NCBI RefSeq assembly: GCF_015477775.1
Contig: NZ_JADLQO010000009.1
Coordinates: 186,001 to 250,000, forward strand
Length of the DNA: 64,000 nucleotides
Reading direction: 5' to 3'
Origin: Nocardia abscessus
GTDB taxonomy: Bacteria > Actinomycetota > Actinomycetes > Mycobacteriales > Mycobacteriaceae
Both the position numbers and the translations under genes were made by a program. Below the pieces are notes generated by a model. That model was not told the DNA's origin. It searched no databases and saw nothing but the letters and a program-made list of their open reading frames with translations. Positions within the stretch are counted from its first letter, which is position 1. The number at the start of each line of letters is the position of its first letter. This document shows, in pieces, positions 34,394 through 43,632 of the stretch.

Positions 34394-35563
34394 ATGTCCA
34401 TCGCTCTCGCACAGGCACGTCTCACCCGCACGGCTGCGCACGCGCGCAAGCACACAACTCCTTCGGCGCCGCGGACGACCGTACCCGTCATCGAAGCAAT
34501 CGCGACCGGCGCGCCTAGCCAGGTCCTCGACCAAGCCGTCGCAGCCGACTGGGTAGCTGAGCAATTCACCGATCCGGAGCAGCAAACCCGGATCAGGCGC
34601 ATCTTCGGCAAGACCATGATCGACACCCGGCGATTCGCGGTCGACCCGCTGGATCCTCGACATCATGCGCCGGGCGGCAAACCTGCGACGATCCAGGATC
34701 GCATGCAACTGTTCTACCGCCACGCCGTTCCACTGGCGGTCGATGTGGCGCGGCGCGCGCTCGGCGGTGTCGACCCGGCCGACCTCGGACTTCTCGTGTT
34801 CGCCACGAGCACCGGCGTCATCGCGCCCGGCGTCGACGTCGCGGTCGTCGAAGAACTCGGATTGCCCCGGTCGGTCGCTCGCCTGGTGGTCAACTTCATG
34901 GGCTGCGCGGCAGCGATGAACGGAATTCGCACCGCCTCGGACTTCGTGCGGGCCAACCCGGGCAAGAAGGCGATGGTTCTGTGCATCGAGCTCAACTCGG
35001 TGCATGCCGTCCCCATCGAAGACGTCGACGACGCGGTGAGCTACAGCCTGTTCGGAGACGGTTGCGGCGCGGTCGTCATCGGAGCGCGCCAAGGGCCGGA
35101 GCGTGCCGAAGCCGGGACGATCGTCATCCGCGACAACTTCACCCACCTGTTCGAGGGCACCCGAGACGGCATCGCGGTCGGCGTCAACCCCGACGCCATC
35201 ACGTGCGAGCTGTCCGAGAACGTACCCCAGTACATCTACAACGGCGTTGCTCCCGTCGTCGGAGACATTCTGCATCGCAATGAATTACGACAACCGGACG
35301 TCGATGTGTGGGCAATCCACCCGGGCGGGCCGAAGGTCTTGCTCGAATCCGCGCGATCGCTCGGCCTCCCGCCGGAAGCTTCGTCGACGAGCTGGGATGT
35401 GCTCGGCGAGTACGGAAACATGTCGAGCGTCTCACTGGTCTTCGTGCTCGAACGGATAGCCGGTGAGACCGGGGCGAACAAGCCGATCTCGACGGGCGTC
35501 GCGTTCTCGTTCGCGCCGGGAATCACGATCGAGGGGTTCGTCTTCGACGTCGTTCGCCGGTGA
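34394..35563 (+). CDS. Type III polyketide synthase
   Basis: A 389-residue chalcone-synthase-fold enzyme. The triad is C171 in NFMGCAAAMNG, H309 in WAIHPGGPKV and N342 in EYGNMSS. The stretch LVFATSTGVIAPGVD and GDGCGAVVIG are also typical. The sequence is nearest in style to actinobacterial PKS10/PKS11/PKS18 proteins, which make alkylpyrones or alkylresorcinols from long acyl-CoA starters. GAGGAAG precedes ATG 34394. It is transcribed away from the IclR gene. No tailoring methyltransferase or hydroxylase lies next to it. The product is not predictable from sequence alone. Confidence 0.92.
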   Translation: MSIALAQARLTRTAAHARKHTTPSAPRTTVPVIEAIATGAPSQVLDQAVAADWVAEQFTDPEQQTRIRRIFGKTMIDTRRFAVDPLDPRHHAPGGKPATIQDRMQLFYRHAVPLAVDVARRALGGVDPADLGLLVFATSTGVIAPGVDVAVVEELGLPRSVARLVVNFMGCAAAMNGIRTASDFVRANPGKKAMVLCIELNSVHAVPIEDVDDAVSYSLFGDGCGAVVIGARQGPERAEAGTIVIRDNFTHLFEGTRDGIAVGVNPDAITCELSENVPQYIYNGVAPVVGDILHRNELRQPDVDVWAIHPGGPKVLLESARSLGLPPEASSTSWDVLGEYGNMSSVSLVFVLERIAGETGANKPISTGVAFSFAPGITIEGFVFDVVRR

Positions 35564-35647
35564 TCACCTCGCTTACGACAACTACCCCTTCGAAGCTGGC
35601 GGACCTGCGAGCGATGCCAGGCGATCCGGTGGGAGCCTCGGTCGGTA

Positions 35648-36427
35648 CTAATCGCGCCAGACAGGTGGGCGCTTCGCCAGGAACGCCGCCATCCCCTCAC
35701 GCGCGCCGGGAAGTTGAGCAGCGGCGGCCATGACTTCCAGGGCGAGAGCGTAGGCATCTGCTTCAGGGCGGTCGAGTTGACTGTAAAGAGTGCGTTTGCC
35801 GAGTGCCTTGCTGGCGCGGCTGCCCCGGGTAGCGCGCGCGAGCAACTCGTCCACTGCGGCGTCCAGCTCGGCGTCTGGCACCGCTCGGTTGATCAGGCCC
35901 CACTGTTCGGCGGTGCGGGCATCGATCGGGTCGCCGGTGAGAGCCAGTTCCATCAGGCGCTTACGGCCGACGGCGCGGGCCACCGGCACCGCAGGGGTGT
36001 GGCAGAACCAGCCACCCTTGCCGCCGGGGAGGGCGAAACCGGCTGATTCGGCGGCGACAGCGAGATCGCATGAGGCCACCAACTGGCAGCCTGCGGCCGT
36101 GGCCAGACCTTGCACCCGGGCGATCACTACCTGCGGCACCGACTCGATGGTGGACATCAGCTCGGTGCACAGTGTGAGCAGTTCCCGCACACCGAGCAGA
36201 TCGCGCGCGGCGACGTCGGCGAAGTCATGTCCTGCGGAGAACGCCGGACCGTGCGCCCCGAGCACTATCCCGGTGGCGTCGGTCTGACCGGCGGCCCGGA
36301 AGGAGGCGAGTAGTTCGGTGAGATGCTCGCCCGACAGCGCATTGCGCCGCTCCGGCCGGTTCATGGTGATGCGCACCGTGTCACCGTCCCGCGCGACCAG
36401 CAGATGCCGATATTCCAAGGCGGTCAT
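35648..36427 (-). CDS. Enoyl-CoA hydratase/isomerase (ECHDC3-like)
   Basis: A 259-residue crotonase-fold protein. The oxyanion-hole residues lie in AFSAGHDF and GLATAAGCQLVASCD. GGKGGWFCHTPAVPVARAVG is characteristic of the ECHDC3 branch, where the catalytic glutamates of classical hydratases are not both kept. GGTGGAG precedes ATG 36427. It converges on the polyketide synthase gene. A role in acyl-CoA breakdown or hydrolysis is inferred from the family. Confidence 0.88.
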   Translation of the reverse strand: MTALEYRHLLVARDGDTVRITMNRPERRNALSGEHLTELLASFRAAGQTDATGIVLGAHGPAFSAGHDFADVAARDLLGVRELLTLCTELMSTIESVPQVVIARVQGLATAAGCQLVASCDLAVAAESAGFALPGGKGGWFCHTPAVPVARAVGRKRLMELALTGDPIDARTAEQWGLINRAVPDAELDAAVDELLARATRGSRASKALGKRTLYSQLDRPEADAYALALEVMAAAAQLPGAREGMAAFLAKRPPVWRD

Positions 36428-36571
36428 CTCTCCACCGTAGAACTTGCGAGCAACGACAGGACGCGAGGTCAGCACTGTCGCGCCACGGCCAACAGGCTGT
36501 TATCCGCCGCGCCGCGGGGGAGCTTGTGCGGTGAGTCGCCGGACGGATCCGACGGCTTCGCGATCGAGGAC

Positions 36572-37204
36572 CTATACCAGCCCTTGCCGTACCGCGAACA
36601 CGGCCAGCATCACGCGGTTCTTGGTACCGGTCTTCGTCATCGCGGCGGCGATATAGGACTTCACCGCGGTGACTCCCACATGTAGCGCGTCGGCGATCTC
36701 CCGGTTCGTCGATCCGGCCCCCACCAAGGCGACCACCTCGCGTTCACGCGGCGTGAGAGTGTGGCCACTGCCCGGCTCCCGATGTCCGGTGAGGGCTCGG
36801 TGCACCAAGCGGCGAAGGACATCCGGACTGAACGGGCTGTCCCCCTCCGCGGCCTGCCGAACAGCCTGTAGCAGCTGCCGCGGGCTCGCGTCCTTTGCCA
36901 AGAAGCCGCAGGCGCCGGCTTGCAGCGCGGGGTAGAGATGATCGTCGTCATCGAACGTCGTCAGGACGACGACCTTCGACGCAGGCACCGACGAGGCGAT
37001 CATCCGGGTCGCCTCGATGCCGTCCATTCCCGGCATGTGCAGATCCATGACCACCACGTCGGGCCTGGTGTCCTGGGTGAGCCGGACGGCTGCGGCTCCG
37101 GCGCTCGCTTCGCCGACGACCACGATGTCGTCGGCGCTCCCGCAGAGCATGCGCAGACCGGCTCTGACGAGATCTTGGTCGTCGACGAGGAGTACCGAGA
37201 TCAC
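36572..37204 (-). CDS. NarL/LuxR-type response regulator
   Basis: A 210-residue regulator. The receiver domain has VDDQ at residues 7-10, phosphoacceptor D54 in VMDLHMPGMDG and K105-type lysine in LAKDASP. A LuxR helix-turn-helix follows (LTPREREVVALVGAGSTNRE, then IADALHVG). It overlaps the kinase gene by ATGA and follows it, so kinase and regulator are a translationally coupled pair. Confidence 0.94.
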   Translation of the reverse strand: MISVLLVDDQDLVRAGLRMLCGSADDIVVVGEASAGAAAVRLTQDTRPDVVVMDLHMPGMDGIEATRMIASSVPASKVVVLTTFDDDDHLYPALQAGACGFLAKDASPRQLLQAVRQAAEGDSPFSPDVLRRLVHRALTGHREPGSGHTLTPREREVVALVGAGSTNREIADALHVGVTAVKSYIAAAMTKTGTKNRVMLAVFAVRQGLV

Positions 37205-38298
37205 GATTTCGTCTTCGACGGCAGTGTGGCCGACAGCCGCCAGCCGTCGCCTTCCGGCCCGTAGTCGAGGTCGCCGTCGAGGGCCTCGAGTCGCTCACGC
37301 ATGCCGACGAGACCGAATCCGCCATTCCCGTCTCGGTATTGCGCCTTTCGATGGTTGCGGATCGATACGGCGATATCGCCGTCATCGATGTCGGCGCGCA
37401 CGGTCAGCGCCGTACCGGTTTCGGAATGCTTGACGGCGTTGGTGATGCCCTCCTGAAGGGTGCGGTACAGCACGAGTCCACGAACGCCGTCGATATCCGT
37501 GATGGCGGGATCGATGGCGGACTCTACGAGCAGACCTGCCCTCCTCGCGTTCGTGAGCAGCGCATCGATCAGGTCGAACAAGGCCGTGCGATCGTCGGCG
37601 AGCATGGAGCCGACACTCGCGGCACGGGCGTCGTCGCGTAGGACGTTCATCAATTCGCGCAGATCGTTCATCGCCGCCTCGGCAGTGTTGTGGATGTCGG
37701 CGAGCAGGCTTTCCACCTCGTCCGCGGCGAGAACGGGAACGTACCGGGCCATTCCGACCCGGACGAGTATGGCCGAGACGTGATGGGCGACGATGTCGTG
37801 CAGATCGCGGGCGATCTGCGCCCGTTCGGCTCGGCGCGCCGACTCGGCCTGCAATGCCACGTTCCGCTCGGCCTCCTCCGCGCGCCGCCGCAAGGACGCG
37901 ATGTAGCCGCCGCACAGCACCGGTACGATCACCAGCAACAGCAACCGGTACACCAACGGCACCGCTCCGGGATCGCTCGCCCGGCCGTCGATCGCGAGGT
38001 AGGCGGCGCAGAGCGCCACGACGGCGACGGCTTGCTGCCGCGGTCCTCGCCTGAGCGCGAGTTCGAACAGGGCGACGGCTGCCCACGCCTTGACGCCGAT
38101 GCCCGCTGACTGGCCGTACTCATGGGCCGCCACGAGCAGTACCGCCTGCCCGCACAGCACCGCCAGCGGCCACCGGCCCCCGGCCAACAGCAGAGCGCCG
38201 GACAGGATCGAGATGACGACGTCGATGTCAGCGGCGCCTCGAACCAGCACGTAGGCCAGTCCGACAGGTATCGCGAGCAGACGAAATACCGCGAGCAT
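37201..38298 (-). CDS. Sensor histidine kinase (HisKA_3 type)
   Basis: A 365-residue membrane kinase of the DesK/LiaS-like class. Four to five membrane segments fill residues 1-135 with no sizeable extracellular sensor. The H-box is QIARDLHDIVAHHVSAI with H167. The HATPase domain has TLQEGITNAVKHS and GFGLVGMRERLEALDG. The stop overlaps the response regulator start. Such intramembrane sensors often detect cell-envelope stress. The cognate signal and target genes are not visible. Confidence 0.93.
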   Translation of the reverse strand: MLAVFRLLAIPVGLAYVLVRGAADIDVVISILSGALLLAGGRWPLAVLCGQAVLLVAAHEYGQSAGIGVKAWAAVALFELALRRGPRQQAVAVVALCAAYLAIDGRASDPGAVPLVYRLLLLVIVPVLCGGYIASLRRRAEEAERNVALQAESARRAERAQIARDLHDIVAHHVSAILVRVGMARYVPVLAADEVESLLADIHNTAEAAMNDLRELMNVLRDDARAASVGSMLADDRTALFDLIDALLTNARRAGLLVESAIDPAITDIDGVRGLVLYRTLQEGITNAVKHSETGTALTVRADIDDGDIAVSIRNHRKAQYRDGNGGFGLVGMRERLEALDGDLDYGPEGDGWRLSATLPSKTKS

Positions 38299-38313
38299 AC
38301 GGGCGAACCGCCT

Positions 38314-39279
38314 TCAACCGGGGATGCCCGGTGGCATCCGCATCTTGCCGCCGCCGAAGGGTCCACCCCCGACGAGGACAGTCGAACCGACCATATAGCC
38401 GAAATCGTCGGAGCACAGCGCGAGGATTGCGCGTGCGATCTCCCCGGTGGTGGCCATACGCCCGAGACCGGAGACGTTCAGCGGACCCCAAGCGTCGCGG
38501 AAGGTGTCCCACACCGCGTCGGGCATACCGCTCGGCCGCACCAGTGCGGTGTCGGTCGTGCCCGGCGCGATCGCGTTCACGCGGATGCCCTTGTCCGCGT
38601 AGTCCAGCGATACGGACGCCACCAGTCCTTGCAGTGCCAGCTTGCTGGCGCTGTACGCTGCGCCGCCAGGGCGCCGGGATTCGGAGGTCGTGCAGATGAT
38701 CACCCCGCCGCCGGATCGGAGCATCAGCGGTACCTCATGCTTGATCGCGAGGAACACTCCGCGCACGTTCGTGTCCAGCACGTCGTCGAAGTGCTCGACC
38801 GGCATCTCGTGCGCGGGCGCCGTGATCGAGATGCCCGCGTTGTTCAACGCGATGTCCAGCCGGCCGAATCGCCGGTCCACCTCGGCGAGGAGGTTCCGCA
38901 TGTCGTCGGCGACGCGGACGTCGGCACGCACATATCGAGCCGCGGAACCGATGGAACGCTCGATGCCGCGCCCGAGATGTTCGCGGCGACCGCAGAACAC
39001 CACCGCGGCGCCTTCGCCGGCGAACGCCCGCACAGCGGCTTCGCCGATTCCGGAGGTTCCGCCGGTGACCAGAACGACCTTCCCGGCGAATCGTCCGCTC
39101 GGCGGTGCTTCCGGCAGCGGCGCGGTCGGCGGATTCCGCAGGTAGGCGGGGACGGTCACGGCCGTCGTGACCGCCGCCGCACCGGCGGCCGCCGTTGCGA
39201 GCCCGACGAATGCCCGTCGCGAACGCTTCGGTCCTCCGGCAGGGTCCTGTACCGCATCGGGCTCTGTCACATCGCTCAT
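38314..39279 (-). CDS. Short-chain dehydrogenase with Tat-type signal
   Basis: A 321-residue SDR: nucleotide motif TGGTSGIG near residue 73, NNAG, catalytic Y/K in YSASK, and PGTTDTAL. The first 45 residues carry a twin-arginine-like signal, KRSRRAFVGLATAAAGAAAV, followed by a hydrophobic run and PAYLRNPP. An NAD(P)-dependent SDR outside the cytoplasm is unusual. Either the signal anchors it, or the segment is no longer an export signal. It lies 16 bases upstream of the kinase gene on the same strand. Confidence 0.87.
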   Translation of the reverse strand: MSDVTEPDAVQDPAGGPKRSRRAFVGLATAAAGAAAVTTAVTVPAYLRNPPTAPLPEAPPSGRFAGKVVLVTGGTSGIGEAAVRAFAGEGAAVVFCGRREHLGRGIERSIGSAARYVRADVRVADDMRNLLAEVDRRFGRLDIALNNAGISITAPAHEMPVEHFDDVLDTNVRGVFLAIKHEVPLMLRSGGGVIICTTSESRRPGGAAYSASKLALQGLVASVSLDYADKGIRVNAIAPGTTDTALVRPSGMPDAVWDTFRDAWGPLNVSGLGRMATTGEIARAILALCSDDFGYMVGSTVLVGGGPFGGGKMRMPPGIPG

Positions 39280-39432
39280 GCCCTCATGGTCATCGCAGGC
39301 CGCTCACGGCGGTACCTACTTCTGGCCGCAAAGTGTCGGCCACGAGGCTGATAACGGCGAACCCGCGTGCACTGGCCACACCGGGTCGCTCGCGCCCACC
39401 GGGATGTCGGTGGGGTGGAGTAGGCAGAGGTC

Positions 39433-40536
39433 ATGACTTCATCCGCCAGAGCTCCCGACCCCTCCTTGCCCACCTCGGGCCCCCGCCTACTGGACGTCCG
39501 GCGCCTGTGGGCCGAACCGGACGCGCTGGCGAGCCCGCGCGGCAGGCAGGTGCGCGCGCGCTTCCCCGATGCCGAGGTCATCACCGTCGCCTCCCACTGG
39601 AACATCGACGAGCTGCACGGCAACGCGGGCAACGTCGACCGCTGGATCCGGGTCAAGACCGAGGATCTCGTGCTCGGGGTCAAGAAGTCGCTGACGGCCC
39701 GGGCGAACGGTCGCTCGGCCGACTGGATCGCACCCTCGACGTCCAACGGCTGCGCGATGGCGTGTGCCTACTGCTACGTCCCCCGCCGCAAGGGCTACGC
39801 CAACCCGATCACGGTGTTCACGAACATCGACAAGATCATCGGCTACCTCGGACGCCACGTGCGCAGGCAGGGGCCCAAGACCGTGCCGAACCAGTGCGAC
39901 CCCCACGCGTGGGTCTACGACCTGGGCGAGAACAGTGACTGCTCGGTCGACGCCCTGGTCAGCGACAACGTCGCCGACCTGATCACCGCGTTCGGCGCCT
40001 GGCCCACCGCGAAGGCCTCGTTCGCCACCAAGTACGTCAACCGCGACCTGCTCGACCTCGACCCCCGCGGGCGGACCCGGATCCGGTTCTCGCTCATGCC
40101 AGAGGCCGACTCCCAGCTGCTGGACCTGCGCACGACGCCGATCCGGCAGCGCATCGCCGCGATCGATGACTTCGTGGCAGCGGGCTACGAGGTGCACGTC
40201 AACTTTTCCCCTGTGGTCGTCCGCCCCGGCTGGGAGGAGGACTGGGCGGAGTTGCTGGAGCAGCTCTCGGACGGCACCGGCTCAGCCTTCAAGGCCCAGG
40301 CCGCCGCGGAGATCATCATGCTCACCCACAACGAGCAACTCCACGAACTCAACCTCGGCTGGCACCCGAAGTCCGAGGACCTGTTGTGGCGCCCGCAGAT
40401 CCAGCAAGCCAAGCGCTCCCAGTCGGGCATGTGGAACGTGCGCTACCGCAACAACGTCAAGGCCGCCGGGGTCGAGACGCTGACCGATCTCATCGCCGCG
40501 CGGACGCCCTGGTTGACAGTCCGCTACGCATTCTGA
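39433..40536 (+). CDS. Radical SAM protein of the spore photoproduct lyase family
   Basis: A 367-residue radical SAM protein. The cluster-binding cysteines are C107, C111 and C114 in NGCAMACAYCYVPR (CxxxCxxC). The downstream barrel contains CDPHAWVYDLGENSDCS, FATKYVN, RIRFSLMP and NFSPVVV, as in spore photoproduct lyase and its relatives in non-spore-formers. Nocardia-type bacteria form no endospores, so DNA photoproduct repair is uncertain. The role of such homologues is not known. It stands alone with about 150 bases upstream. Confidence 0.88.
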   Translation: MTSSARAPDPSLPTSGPRLLDVRRLWAEPDALASPRGRQVRARFPDAEVITVASHWNIDELHGNAGNVDRWIRVKTEDLVLGVKKSLTARANGRSADWIAPSTSNGCAMACAYCYVPRRKGYANPITVFTNIDKIIGYLGRHVRRQGPKTVPNQCDPHAWVYDLGENSDCSVDALVSDNVADLITAFGAWPTAKASFATKYVNRDLLDLDPRGRTRIRFSLMPEADSQLLDLRTTPIRQRIAAIDDFVAAGYEVHVNFSPVVVRPGWEEDWAELLEQLSDGTGSAFKAQAAAEIIMLTHNEQLHELNLGWHPKSEDLLWRPQIQQAKRSQSGMWNVRYRNNVKAAGVETLTDLIAARTPWLTVRYAF

Positions 40537-40639
40537 ACCGCCGAGTCGCCCTCTGCCGAAAGCCGTCCGGGTCGACGGTCGTCAGCAGGTCTCGGACGTG
40601 CACCTGCGCTTCGTTACCCGACGCGGTGGCGGGGGCAGC

Positions 40640-41245
40640 TCACCGCTGGTTCCCGCCGTGCGGCGCCAGAGGGGGATCGGGGCGCACGTGCGCCCGCATC
40701 CCTTGCAGGCCGAACAGGATGAGAAGCTCGACCACGCCGCCGTCGGCGCTGCCCAGCCAGTGCGGCAAGGACGTGTCGAATTCGGCTGCCTCACCGGCGG
40801 ACAACGTCAGGTCGCGCTCGCCGAGCACCAGCCGCAGGCGACCGTTGAGCACGTACAGCCACTCGAAGCCTTCGTGCGTCTGCGGCGTCGGTTCCAGCGG
40901 TTGCGGCCGAGCGGGAATGATCATCTTGAACGCCTGGGTACCGCCGGGCCGTCGGGACAGCGGAATGAAGATCATTCCGAACCGCCGGATCGGCTTCAGG
41001 TGGATGCGGGGGTCGCCGGTGCGCGGGGCGCCGACGAGTTCGTCGAGCGGAACGTCGTAGGTGCGGGCCAGCGGCAGCAGCAACTCCAGACTCGCCCGGC
41101 GCTGCCCGCTCTCCAGCCGCGACAGGGTGCTCTCCGACACCCCGGTCCGCACCGCGAGATCGGCGAGGGTGATGCCGCGGTCGCGCCGCAGCGCACGTAG
41201 CCGCGGCCCTACCGAGTCGAGCACATCGTTTGTTTCGCGGTCCAC
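40640..41245 (-). CDS. XRE-cupin transcriptional regulator
   Basis: A 201-residue regulator. The XRE helix-turn-helix occupies residues 10-68 (ALRRDRGITLADLAVRTGVS, STLSRLESGQ). A cupin domain follows (THEGFEWLYVLNGRLRLVLG, LSAGEAAEFDTSLPHWLG). GTG 41245 is the best start, although its ribosome site is weak. The gene is divergent from the methyltransferase gene 88 bases away. Regulators of this build often control small catabolic or detoxification genes next to them. Confidence 0.88.
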   Translation of the reverse strand: MDRETNDVLDSVGPRLRALRRDRGITLADLAVRTGVSESTLSRLESGQRRASLELLLPLARTYDVPLDELVGAPRTGDPRIHLKPIRRFGMIFIPLSRRPGGTQAFKMIIPARPQPLEPTPQTHEGFEWLYVLNGRLRLVLGERDLTLSAGEAAEFDTSLPHWLGSADGGVVELLILFGLQGMRAHVRPDPPLAPHGGNQR

Positions 41246-41332
41246 GAACTCATCTTGCCGGAACCGCAAGATTTCGTGCCAGATCGGGGCCGGCGCGGCG
41301 AGACTGAGCGCGTCCCGACCCAAGGAGCCTCG

Positions 41333-41959
41333 ATGAGCACCACCGATGCGGTCACATTCTGGGACGGCGTCTACGCCGCCCGATTGGAAGCCACCACCCC
41401 GCAGTCGAATTACCTTCTCGCCGAGATGGTTTCGAGCCTGCCGCCCGGAAACGCGTTGGACCTGGGGTGCGGCGACGGCGGCGACGCACTGTGGCTCGCC
41501 CACCAGGGGTGGCACGTCACCGCCATCGACATCTCGGTCGTCGCGGTCGAGCGGCTCGGCCGCCTCGCCATCTCACACGGCCTCGGTGACCGCATCGTCG
41601 CCGAGTGGCATGACCTGCGCGAGTCCTTCCCGCAGGGCTGGTTCGACCTGATCTGCGCCCACTACCTGCACACCCCCTTCGACCTGGACAGGGCAACCGT
41701 CCTGCGCACGGCGGCGCAGGCGCTTCGTTCGGGTGGGCGGCTACTGGTCGTCGACCACGGATCCACCGCGCCGTGGTCATGGAACCAGGATCCCGACCCC
41801 CGGTACCCGACCCCGCACGAGGTCGCCGCAGGGATCGGGCTCGACCCTGCGACGTGGACGGTCGAGCGGGCTGACGCGCCCCGCCGGATCGCGACCGGAC
41901 CGGACGGGCGCACCGCCGAGGTCACCGACCACGTCCTGCTCATCCGCCGCACCGCCTGA
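41333..41959 (+). CDS. SAM-dependent methyltransferase (TehB-like)
   Basis: A 208-residue class I methyltransferase. WDGVYAAR at the start and motif I in ALDLGCGDGGDALWLA, then VTAIDISVVAVERL, are as in the tellurite-resistance-like and thiopurine-like group. AAGGAG precedes ATG 41333 by five bases. It is followed 37 bases later by a DinB-family gene on the same strand, and the pair is divergent from the XRE-cupin regulator. The methyl acceptor is unknown. Confidence 0.88.
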   Translation: MSTTDAVTFWDGVYAARLEATTPQSNYLLAEMVSSLPPGNALDLGCGDGGDALWLAHQGWHVTAIDISVVAVERLGRLAISHGLGDRIVAEWHDLRESFPQGWFDLICAHYLHTPFDLDRATVLRTAAQALRSGGRLLVVDHGSTAPWSWNQDPDPRYPTPHEVAAGIGLDPATWTVERADAPRRIATGPDGRTAEVTDHVLLIRRTA

Positions 41960-41996
41960 CCTGCCGCCGAAGCCGCTCCCGCCGGAAGGAGCCACC

Positions 41997-42488
41997 ATGC
42001 CCACTGCCTCCCGCCGCGCCGACACCCCGCCGCCACGGACCTCGAGCAGCGAGATCGAAACCCTGCGCGCTTTCCTCGACTACCTACGAGCCTCGATCAC
42101 CGCGAAGGTCGACGGCGCCCCTGAACCGCAGGTCCGGACAGCCGCAGTGCCGTCGGGCACGAACTTGCTCGGACTGCTCGAGCACCTCACTTTCGTGGAG
42201 CGCTCGACATTCTTCGGAGACAAGGTCACCGACTGGCAGGCGACCTTCCAGGCCCCACCGGCCGACAGCGTCGCCGAAGTCGTCGCCCGCTACCGACGAA
42301 CAGTCGAATTCGCGAACAAAGTCCTCGACGGGTGCACCGACCTCGGCGCATCCGTCCCCCGGCCGCGGCCGGACAGCCCCGCTCCCAGCCTCCGCTGGGC
42401 ACTCACCCACATGATCGAGGAAACCGCCCGCCACGCCGGTCACGCAGACATCCTCCGCGAACTGATCGACGGCGCGACAGGCCGCTGA
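41997..42488 (+). CDS. DinB / DUF664 family protein
   Basis: A 163-residue four-helix-bundle protein with the DUF664 ending HMIEETARHAGHADILRELI. The histidines of that segment and one near residue 62 (LEHLTFVERS) would bind a metal. Members include mycothiol- and bacillithiol-dependent transferases. Nocardia uses mycothiol, so a mycothiol transferase role is possible. AAGGAG lies upstream of ATG 41997. It probably forms an operon with the methyltransferase. Confidence 0.85.
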   Translation: MPTASRRADTPPPRTSSSEIETLRAFLDYLRASITAKVDGAPEPQVRTAAVPSGTNLLGLLEHLTFVERSTFFGDKVTDWQATFQAPPADSVAEVVARYRRTVEFANKVLDGCTDLGASVPRPRPDSPAPSLRWALTHMIEETARHAGHADILRELIDGATGR

Positions 42489-42512
42489 CCCTTTGTCCGG
42501 GAGAAGGACCCC

Positions 42513-43535
42513 ATGATCACCGCAACCCGGCCGCCGACGCGCGGCCTCCTCCGATCCGCACGAGCGATGGCTACCCTAGCGCTCACCCTCCTGCTCGCGA
42601 TAGGTGCCGCAGCCTGCTCCGCCACCACCCGTGACGTCGCCCCCTACACCGCCGCGACCCAGGGCGACCCCGCGTTCGAAAACACTTTCCGGCACGAGTT
42701 CGCCGACGTCGACGGTGTCGGTATGCACTATGTGACCGGCGGCAGCGGCACGCCGGTCGTCCTGATCCACGGCTGGCCGCAGACCTGGTACGGCTGGTGG
42801 CCGATCATGCCCGCACTCGCCGAACACCACACCGTGTACGCCGTCGATCTCCCCGGACTGGGCGACAGCACCGACTCGCCGACCGGCTACGACAAGGCCA
42901 CCCTCGCGCGATACATACACCCCCTCATCGCCGACCGGCTCGGAGTGCGCGACGCCCGCGTCATCGGCCATGACTTCGGCGCCGCCGTCGCATTCCAGTA
43001 CGCCGCTCAGTTCCCCGCCGACACCGCACGTCTCGGCTATCTCGACCTGCCGCTGCCCGGGCCCGCGATCGATGCGCCCACATACCGCTCACTGAGCTGG
43101 CACATCGCCTTCCACACTCAGCGGCGGGTCCCCGAAACGGTGGTCGGCGACGACGTCCGCGAGTACCTGGCCCTGTTCTACCCACAAGTCTCCTTCGGGG
43201 GAACAGCATTCGGCGGCACGTCGGACCGAGCCCCCTTCACCGACGCCGAGATAAACGAGTTCGCACGTACCTACAGCAGGCCCGAGGCCCTGGCGGGCGG
43301 CTTCGAGCTCTACCGCGCCCTCGACAAAGACGTCCGCGACACCATGGCGGCAGCACCGACGGATGTACCGACCCTTCTCATGACTGCCCAGGGGCAACTC
43401 GATGCGGTCCGGGCCACCGTGGCCCCACGCCTGACCAACATTGTGCAGGCTGTGGACGTGCCGCGCGCGGGACACTGGCTCGTCGAGGAGAATCCCCACT
43501 TCGTCACCGCGGAACTACAGCGCTTCCTCGATTGA
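42513..43535 (+). CDS. Lipoprotein alpha/beta hydrolase, epoxide-hydrolase-like
   Basis: A 340-residue exported protein. Residues 1-35 form a lipoprotein signal with the lipobox GAAAC (C35). The oxyanion motif HGWP is at 86-89 and the nucleophile is D154 in IGHDFGAAVA, which indicates an epoxide hydrolase or dehalogenase mechanism. The catalytic histidine is in RAGHWLVEE. GGAGAAGG precedes ATG 42513. It should act outside the cytoplasmic membrane. It follows the DinB gene by 24 bases. Confidence 0.88.
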   Translation: MITATRPPTRGLLRSARAMATLALTLLLAIGAAACSATTRDVAPYTAATQGDPAFENTFRHEFADVDGVGMHYVTGGSGTPVVLIHGWPQTWYGWWPIMPALAEHHTVYAVDLPGLGDSTDSPTGYDKATLARYIHPLIADRLGVRDARVIGHDFGAAVAFQYAAQFPADTARLGYLDLPLPGPAIDAPTYRSLSWHIAFHTQRRVPETVVGDDVREYLALFYPQVSFGGTAFGGTSDRAPFTDAEINEFARTYSRPEALAGGFELYRALDKDVRDTMAAAPTDVPTLLMTAQGQLDAVRATVAPRLTNIVQAVDVPRAGHWLVEENPHFVTAELQRFLD

Positions 43536-43632
43536 TGACACCGTGCGCTTCCATAGGATGAGGACCGCTGTCACGGCAAGCAAGTCGGCCGGATTCGGTG
43601 GCAGCGGTCGATCCGAATTCCGGAGGTCGGGA

